Assembly (NCBI GenBank): GCA_038496445.1
Contig: JALMLS010000062.1
Coordinates: forward strand, 310,001 to 374,000
Source: Trichosphaerium sp. ATCC 40318
Lineage: Eukaryota; Discosea; Flabellinia; Trichosidae
Reading direction: 5' to 3'
DNA length: 64,000 nucleotides
The translations under genes were made by a program, and so were the position numbers. Positions within the stretch are counted from its first letter, which is position 1. Each line of letters begins with the position of its first letter. Below the pieces are notes generated by a model. The model was given only the letters and a program-made list of their open reading frames with translations, searched no databases and had not been told where the DNA came from. Of the stretch, positions 57,277 to 64,000 are shown piece by piece.

Positions 57277-60233
57277 TCAGCAATCACAACACCCTAATGT
57301 TAGACAGTTAATTACAGCATCGATTAATACACGTACAGTGACTAGTATATCCTGGTCTGCAAGGGTAGATATTGTTTCCTGTACTGCTGATTGGTCATCT
57401 AAATAAGAACTAACAGTAGGCGCCAAATTTCCATTTACTCCTATTTGTGCAATATATTTAAGAACACATGTTCAAAAAAACCCTCGAAAAAGTTGAAAAT
57501 AGCATTTCAATACCTGTAGTAATTGTAACAGAAACAGTTGTACTTGTTTGTCTCTTAGAAGTTGTACTTGGTCGTTGACTAACTGTAACATCAGTTAAAT
57601 TAACATTTAATACTGTAGCTACTACAGTCCCAATAGCGCTAAGGTCGCTAGCAGGAACAGGGAATGGATCAGAAAGTATAAACTCAATTGTAACCTCTAA
57701 CAATCAAAATGTCAATAAATCACGTGTACAAAAGTAGAGGTTCATACCGTCAGTGACACACTCTGGACTAGTGCTTGAGAATGTTACAACGCCCGCACCA
57801 AGCGTCCAAGAGCTCTGTTGGCCATCAAAATTATATCGGAATGGTTGGTTTGAAGGAAAGAAGGCAGCACTTCCTTCAAATAGGGTTGGTACTATTGAAG
57901 TATCCAAAGGTGTTGGTGTTATACTGTTGCTTGATCCGTAGCAAATGTCTACAGATGACAACTACCATCTTTTAGTTGTTTTTGTATTGTATCTATGAAG
58001 TACGTACAGTTGTATCCCATCCAAGGATGGCGGTATAATTATCTGGTTCATTTATAATGATACAATCCAACCGTGGTTGAATCTTTTGAGATGTAATTAA
58101 TGTCTGGTAGAAAAGAGAATGCCAACGTACATTCGGGATTGTTGCTGGTGGACAATTTTGTGCGATTGGTTCAAGTGTAGGAACAACAGTTGGTGCAGTT
58201 GTAGTTGGAGAAGCAGTTGTTGTTGGCGAAATTGTTGATGGCGACGCTGTTGTTGGAGCAGCTGTTGTTGGTGAAACTGTTGATGGCGACGCTGTTGTTG
58301 GAGCAGTTGTTGTTGGTGAAACTGTTGTTGGCAAAGCTGTTGTTGGAGCAGTTGTTGGTGCGTTTGTTGTTGGTGCAGTTGGTACTATCACAATTAGGAT
58401 CAACAATTTCTTATGTTACACGTACAATCACAAGTAAAAATACCAAAAGAAGGTGTAAAAACACTTGCATAGATAGTATTGCTGCTGTCTTGTGTGACAA
58501 CAATTAATTGACATTGGCTTTTACTAAATAAAGCCTCTATGTTAATAAGATCATTAGTCCCTACAAGTGATTCTGTTATATTTGAATCAGTTGCTCTAAA
58601 ACCGACAACACCAGTATCAAGTGCTTTGCCAACAAGGACAAATTCTGAGATTGTAGAGCTGCCAACACCGACAGGCTTGACTATTGTCAAATTTGTGCTG
58701 ACTAGCCCCAAATTCACAGTAGTGAAGTCAGAAAAGCATGTGAAATTATGTCTTTGTTCTATACTGTCGCCAGTAGTTGTAGCGTATGTATACAAGTTTT
58801 GTGTATCATCGTTGAAAGCAATACTGATAGTTTCAAGCTCAAGAGCAACTATAGACGCTAGTTCATCCAATGGCTAACTCAAAATATCAAAAAACAAACA
58901 AACATGTAGTTCAAATTAGCTCTAACGTACCCTTGAATTATTGCTGTAAAAGAACAACTTAATATCAAAACCTAGCATCTGGGCCTGAACTAAGCACCCT
59001 GGTTCAACTTGTACAAGGGATGAAAACTTTTTGTCATCCAATTCACTATCAGTTACTAACAATAAAAGGATAAGACACAAAGACATCCTATTGTATTTGA
59101 CGGTACCATTAAATGTCTCAACTGGGTCTCTATCACTTGCAATAGAGTAAAGGTAACTAATTGTGGAATTACGAGCATATACAAGGAAGTCACTGCCAAC
59201 TAAAGAAAAAACAAAGTTAAACTTTTGTTGTACTTGGATTGACCTATCACGCGCCTTGAAATGCATTAAATATACCAACAGAATCGCTTAATGTACCCAC
59301 ATCAATAGTAGTAAAATTTTTAACAAAATCCTATCCGTAGCTGGGTTAACATTGGTTGAAACTTGTTTTTCTTTGACAGAAGAAAAAAACAGGAATAATA
59401 AAGTTGAAAGTACATTATCAATTGTAGAAAAGTGATAGAAATTGTATTGCCACTTCTCAGAGAAACTTGAGTAATAAAACGCTGGAAACTCGTCTCCATT
59501 AAACTCGGGAATAACAATCTCTTCAGCGCCTTGAATAAAAATAGGTTCATAAGTGGGGCCTTCAGCAAGCAAGCCTACACAAAAAATGTAAGTATTTAAC
59601 GAACAAGGTCTTGTCTATATGTTGATATCCACCCCCACACGGCCTTTAATTGCATGTTAGCTATGTGCTACTAGTGTATGCGTTTCAGGGCGTTTCTACT
59701 TTGCGGCAAAAGCCGAATATTGTGCGAGTTTCCTGTCATTTTTTGGCGTGTTTACAAAGAAAACGAGGTTTTAGTTGTTTCCTCTCCCTCACAATGCCCT
59801 TGAAACGCATACGAATAGTCACACTTGCCTCTCCTACGCAAGTAAAGGCCATACAGAGCTGAAACGTGAAAGTGTATCTACGTGCCAGCTGGTTCTGTAA
59901 TGAAAATACTCGATCCTGTTGAGATACCTTCACCGGCGAAGAACGCTAGTTCTGGTGAGTAGAACGGCAAATAACGCGCGTACCAGTCTGAACGGTGAGA
60001 ACGTATACTTGTTGCCCGTTTACCGTGGCTTGTATTATATTAGGGTTGGTGTGCGTAGTAGAGCCCCCTGGTAAATCAATAGTGGTAAAAGTATCTAGGT
60101 CAAAAAACGCGTTCGCAGATGCTCCAGAAGCCACTAAAAAGCGTATTAGCCAAAACCCAGTACCAATAATACGTATACCTTCCAATAGGCCCGAAAACAC
60201 ACACGCAAACATTATAACACGTAAATATTCCAT
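57277..60233 (-). CDS. Surface glycoprotein with mucin-like Thr/Pro tract
   Basis: Roughly ten exons. Exon 1 (from 60233) encodes a signal peptide (RVIMFACVFSGLLE). Repeated beta-type segments follow: FFDLDTFTTIDLPGGS, ELAFFAGEGISTGSSIFIT, DFVKNFTTIDVGTLSDSV, SDFLVYARNSTISYLYSIAS, then DELASIVALELETISIAFND. This is compatible with a propeller-like ectodomain. At 58.38-58.18 kb lies a PTT/PTTASPST mucin-like tract of ~70 residues. The 3' part (EVTIEFILSDPFPVPASDL, NLTDVTVSQRPSTT) resembles a SEA-like or adhesin module, and the end is Cys-rich (NCLTLGCCDC). N-glycosylation sites are frequent. One intron may start GC (GCGCGT near 59.26 kb). Family not recognised. Confidence 0.68.
58180..58385 (-). 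repeat. Thr/Pro-rich coding microrepeat
   Basis: Units of GCAACAACAGC-type sequence on the minus strand encode APTTASPST and SPTTAAPTT runs. Typical O-glycosylated stalk. Antisense Leu/Val/Gln frames are shadows. Confidence 0.75.
59676..59866 (+). repeat. Short inverted-repeat element (partner at 2.68-2.77 kb)
   Basis: GTATGCGTTTCAGGGC (59676) pairs with GC(C)CTTGAAACGCATAC (ending 59812). The inside includes GGCAAAAGCCGAATATT and the outside CCTACGCAAGTAAAGGC, both shared with the 2.7-kb fragment. It lies in an intron of the surface-glycoprotein gene. Confidence 0.5.
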
Positions 60234-61391
60234 CTTACACGTTTTTAATTGTGTAGAGTTGCAAACAGTAATTTTTGAGACAACTTTGTAGTAAAAACGT
60301 TGGGCGAAAATCTATTTTCGTAAAAGACAACTAAAACTCCTCACCAATAACAAAGAACAGTATCAATCGATGACACAAATGGCTGACATTTCGTGAGCGA
60401 ATGTAACGGTTCTTGTCCTGAGAAAGGCGGCAGGCGCGACCGAAAGCGAACAGAATAGTTGGTTACATTCGCGTACATTGAACACCAAAAGCCAGAAATG
60501 ACGAAGAATACACTTGTCCGGCGCCGCAGATTTTTTGTGGCGACTCTGTCTTGTGCGAAAATTTATAGCGCTGTAGCTACGATTATTAGCAAGCAGGTAA
60601 CAAAAGCGCTAGAATCAAACCTGTTGTACCTTTTTTGATCAAATATACATGAAAATTAACGTTTCAAAGGCCACGTGTTAATGTTTTGTGAATAAACAAA
60701 CCACACTACCCAGATAGTCGGTTTTAGAGTGTACATTATGTTTCCCTTTATTTGCGTAGTTATTATAATAACACCAATACTGGTTATGTATGGTGCGCTT
60801 TGTATTTTGGACGAAAAGGCTGATGTCCCAAAACCGTAATTGGGTTCTTTTTTTCATAGGTTGTGAACATACACTAAACAAACGAAGTTCAGGAGAAGCG
60901 CCTTTGAATAGCACAGTACTGCTAAACTTGTATTTTGGTGGCGAAACTATTTTTGCATAGATACAAAGTAAAGAAAAAACTGCAAATTTTTTTTTGATTG
61001 TTTGTGTTTACAGAAATTCTGAAATTAGCCGAAAGCTGTATTGTTTTCGCGTCAGTTGTAGCTAATTACCTTATACACACCATCAAATGTCTGACAATAA
61101 ATACCGTTTTTGAGGTCAATCTTCACGTTGAGATATCATCAAACAAGTAGCAATATCCATTAAAAAAACTAGGTAGCTCAGGAGAGTTACAAAATTAGGA
61201 GGAAAACGGGCGAGCTTTAGGTACTCAATGGGCTCTAATAACGCGTCTGTGTTGCCCTTATAGCGTTTTCATATTGTTGGGCGCACTTGGAGCCCGAAGA
61301 AATGTAAAAACAAGGAGTTACAAACTCTGTTGTGATTTTTATGGCTTAATCATGTTTTTAGGTGTTACAACTATCACAAACGCATCTCCTT
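60234..61391. other. Divergent intergenic region between two surface-protein genes
   Basis: No domain-bearing frame. CACGTG near 60672. No repeats recognised. Confidence 0.4.
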
Positions 61392-62846
61392 ATGTCTCCT
61401 ATAAACTACGCTATACTATTACTTTGTTTTATCGTATTATCACGTGGCCATGCTTCTTTGCCTATAAACATATGCCCAGCTACCAATGAAACAATATGCA
61501 CAGCGATGTGCACCTCAGTAACGCCATGGTACCGAAAAATCAAGTTTTTGATTTGATTGTTTTTTTTTTTTGGCCTTCTTAACTCTGTCTAGGAACGGTT
61601 TGTTCTTAGGTATGATTCCAACATTTAGAGACGGTTATATACCTGATGCTAACTACACTATCAATTTGTTCTCGTTTCCTACTCAGAAAACAGCAAAGGT
61701 ACCAACTTCTTATTGATTGGTTTTTTTTTCTTTTTTCTTTGATTATTTGTTGATACTTCTTTGATTGTCTTGGATGTATAGGCTATTTTCTGTAATTAAC
61801 GTAGCCTTGTAACATTACTTATATACCACAGTAACGTTCAAGACTTGTCTTAGCCCAAAAACCCGAATTTGAAGAACTTCCTATTCAACTAAAAAATATT
61901 TTCAGGATTTTTTTTTTGATTTATTGATGAATTAGGCTTGGGTGCTCTCTATCTTTACAGGAACTCCTGGTGTAAATGACACGATTGTAGGTGATATATA
62001 CCCCTTGAGCGATGAATTATCTACAAACACAACCTTATTTACAACTCCGGGATGCCACGGGAGCGTCCGTAGCGTGACAGCTACAGAAAAGACGTTTTTT
62101 GACGGTTTCCTGTGGACAGCTCCACCTGCTGGTACAGGAGATATTCAAGTTGTTGTACGATATCCCTCATACCCGTTTATACCCGCCACGCATAGTTAGA
62201 GCGATAGTAACAACCATTTTTCTACAACAAACCAAAAAAGATCAGTATTTTTTTTGTTGGCTTTTTATTCCGGTATCGCTTTGATCGCCCTTTTTTCTCG
62301 TTTTCTCAATAGTTTGGCCGGCAATACCAATCAAATGGATTTTTTTTTTGTCAGTAATTTGTCACGTGATTTTTGTAATTTTGTTTGTCTTATTCTTTTA
62401 TCAAGTCATGGGTTCTTAAAGATAGAAATGCAGGGGACTGTAGTCTAGATATTCAGAGGCTTGTTGTTGAAGAATTTATTCCACCTCCAACAACAATACC
62501 ACCTACTACCATGCCACCAAGCAACACAACAGAACCAACGATGGCACCAAGCAATGGTACAGAACCAACCATGGCACCAAGCAATGGAACAGAACCAACG
62601 ATGGCACCAAGCAATGGTACAGTACCAACAGTACCAACAAACACAACTATGGCGCCAACTATGGCGCCAACGATGGCACCAAATAACGGAACAACGCCAA
62701 CATCTGAAGCGCCAACAGATGAACCTACTGCACCAACCTCTGTAGCGCCAACAGCTGCTCCAAGAGCTCCACCAAGCGCTGGTAGTGTATTACAAACGAG
62801 TATATTTGCCATTTGTGCCTTGTTTTTCTTGCTTGCTGGGGTATAG
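61392..62846 (+). CDS. Reeler-domain surface protein with Pro/Thr-rich stalk and GPI-type tail
   Basis: Exons 61392-61528, 61593-61698, 61936-62154 and 62457-62846 splice in phase to 283 aa. Signal peptide: YAILLLCFIVLSRGHA. The Reeler domain includes CPATNETICTAMC, FRDGYIPDANYTINLFSF, WVLSIFTGTPGVNDTIVGDI, GCHGSVRSVTATEKTFFDGF and LWTAPPAGTGDIQVV. A stalk of PSNGTEPTMA repeats follows, then a hydrophobic C-terminus (TSIFAICALFFLLAGV) with small residues before it, as in GPI-anchor signals. Reeler domains occur in extracellular and surface proteins; the ligand here is unknown. Related to the N-terminal part of the 40.4-kb gene. Confidence 0.82.
62510..62700 (+). repeat. 30-bp coding tandem repeat in the stalk
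   Basis: GCACCAAGCAATGGTACAGA-type units encode PSNGTEPTMA three to four times with almost no change, then shorter MAPT units. Each unit carries an N-glycosylation site (NGT). Confidence 0.8.
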
Positions 62847-63240
62847 CGCAAGAAACTTTGTAGTTAATTTAAATAAATAAAAAAACCCATTAGTAGGCTC
62901 ACATTTTTTATTACTTTCTACTTGGTTTCATTTATTCCCAATAGTTTGCTTGCTAGCGAGAGAAATTATGTACTTAGACTAGATTTATAACCATATAACA
63001 ACGTGCACCACTTAAAGTAATCTCAAGCTCTGTGTACTACCGTTTACTCGTTTTGACATTCACTTTGGATACGAGCTTCTCTGGCTATCTCGTAGAGAGT
63101 AAATAACATTGCACAGAAACTAACCAGTTATAGAATGAAGAAAGTTTGCGGTTCATACGGTTGAAGCAATGCCAAAAAGTAGAAGAAAATATCAAATTTA
63201 TTGATAACATGTTCTTTTTTGGATAAAGTAGACTCAGTAA
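62847..63240. other. Intergenic, no gene recognised
   Basis: Short AT-rich spacer between convergent genes. Confidence 0.4.
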
Positions 63241-63998
63241 CTAGGTGTTAATAACAACCAAGAGCGTTTTCTCGTTTAAAACGTTGACATTGGCTGCTTT
63301 AAGAGCTTCTATGGCCTCTTCTGTCACTTGGTTACATTCATAGAGATTAATTGTATGTACACCTTTTAGCGCCTGTATGCCCTCGTCTGTTACATTTCTG
63401 CAATAGCTGACGTCAATGGTGTGAACCCCAGCGGCGATTGCTTTGAGCCCTTCATCTGTAACTGCAGTGAATGTTAGATCAATAGTGTGAACACCTTTTA
63501 GGGCTTTGATCCCTTCATCTGTAACTGAAGTAGTAGAAAGGTTAATTGTATGAACACCTTTCAACGCTTTAACACCTTCGTCTGTAACGGAAGTATTATA
63601 AAGATCAATGAAGTGAACACCAGCAAGCGCTTTAATACCTTCATCTGTAATGTTAGTACATAAACGAAGGCTAATTGAGTGAACGCCTTTGAGTGCTTTG
63701 AGGCCTTCATCGGTAACTGTAGTGGACTCAATATCAATAGTGCGAACTCCAGCAAGCGCTTTAAGTCCTTCGTCTGTTACCTTATCTGCATCATAAACAC
63801 TAATGGACTGAACACCCGCAGATGCAATAGCCTTTAGATCATCATCGTCCATTTTAGATGTATAGCCGTATGGTGTTCTAATGTGCTTACAACCAGCTAG
63901 TAGCGAGTGTAGATTTTCCAATTCGAGGCATATCTGGACTACGGTATTGTTCATGATACCCTTGTAATGTTGAATTCGTAGAATATCTGGAACACGTG
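63241..63998 (-). CDS. Leucine-rich-repeat protein, 5' end outside the window
   Basis: The frame runs from the stop at 63241 to the right edge; the first internal Met is at 63954. Seven or more LRRs of ~23 residues have the consensus VTDEGLKALKGVHTIDL, the cysteine-poor relative of F-box/LRR repeats. Upstream residues VPDILRIQHYKGIMNNTVVQ resemble an F-box start, after a possible acceptor TGTTCCAG at the edge, so this is likely an F-box/LRR adaptor. Repeat units are close to identical, suggesting recent expansion. Confidence 0.75.
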   Translation of the reverse strand, partial: RVPDILRIQHYKGIMNNTVVQICLELENLHSLLAGCKHIRTPYGYTSKMDDDDLKAIASAGVQSISVYDADKVTDEGLKALAGVRTIDIESTTVTDEGLKALKGVHSISLRLCTNITDEGIKALAGVHFIDLYNTSVTDEGVKALKGVHTINLSTTSVTDEGIKALKGVHTIDLTFTAVTDEGLKAIAAGVHTIDVSYCRNVTDEGIQALKGVHTINLYECNQVTEEAIEALKAANVNVLNEKTLLVVINT

Positions 63999-64000
63999 AT

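Noticed and set aside
58205-58507. Plus-strand Leu/Gln-rich frame near 58.3 kb
   Set aside because: Complement of the Thr/Pro-rich mucin tract.

Overview
The window comes from the nuclear genome of a compact, AT-rich, intron-rich eukaryote, probably a protist. Most genes only become readable once introns of about 45-180 nt are removed. TAA, TAG and TGA all end genes, so the code looks standard. Gene content includes a class I-type PI3-kinase, a Dicer-like enzyme with two RNase III domains, Reeler-domain surface proteins, Pro/Thr-rich glycoproteins and F-box proteins, which rules out a prokaryote or a simple virus. I cannot name the lineage. Mucin-like PTT/APT tracts and an LPMO-like secreted protein would fit a stramenopile-like or other unicellular eukaryote, but that is only a guess. 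Exon coordinates come from hand splicing. I checked total lengths and reading phases wherever I state a spliced length.

Left part (1-37 kb). This half is accessory-like. Seven loci encode proteins with an F-box-like N-terminus followed by MORN_2/YwqK-type repeats, at about 1.5, 2.9, 6.7, 12.1, 21.1, 25.1 and 36.4 kb. One is frameshifted and one is truncated. Between them lie a Yellow/MRJP-type beta-propeller gene (10.2-11.8 kb), a secreted protein of unknown function (13.1-14.2 kb), two paralogous ectodomain-plus-seven-TM receptor-like genes (16.2-18.0 and 28.5-30.6 kb), a frameshifted small Cys-rich secreted protein (18.6 kb), a PX-domain protein (19.8-20.8 kb), a type I membrane protein (22.5-23.8 kb) and a threefold tandem duplication of a small basic-protein gene (31.9, 33.5, 35.5 kb). 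Non-autonomous DNA transposons are interspersed: a hAT-like element with a perfect 8-bp target duplication, a ~770-bp element present twice in opposite orientations, a 175-bp MITE, and a ~600-bp dispersed repeat.

Right part (37-64 kb). This half holds a metallo-beta-lactamase-fold hydrolase, a decayed F-box locus and its intact relative at 44.7 kb, a large secreted/surface gene whose open frame joins a Reeler protein to an LPMO-like protein, a ~6.8-kb PI3-kinase gene, a minimal Dicer-like gene (PAZ-like region plus two RNase III domains, no helicase), a Thr/Pro-rich surface glycoprotein, a second Reeler protein with a GPI-type tail, and an LRR protein cut by the right edge.

Common threads. 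(1) F-box-like recognition modules fused to fast-changing repeats suggest an expanded adaptor family, possibly for ubiquitin ligases. (2) PI3K, the PX protein and the 7TM pair suggest a phosphoinositide/receptor signalling layer, though nothing here shows they work together. (3) About half of the introns I could resolve begin GTAC rather than GTAAG, and the palindrome CACGTG is strongly over-represented, mostly in introns and intergenic DNA.
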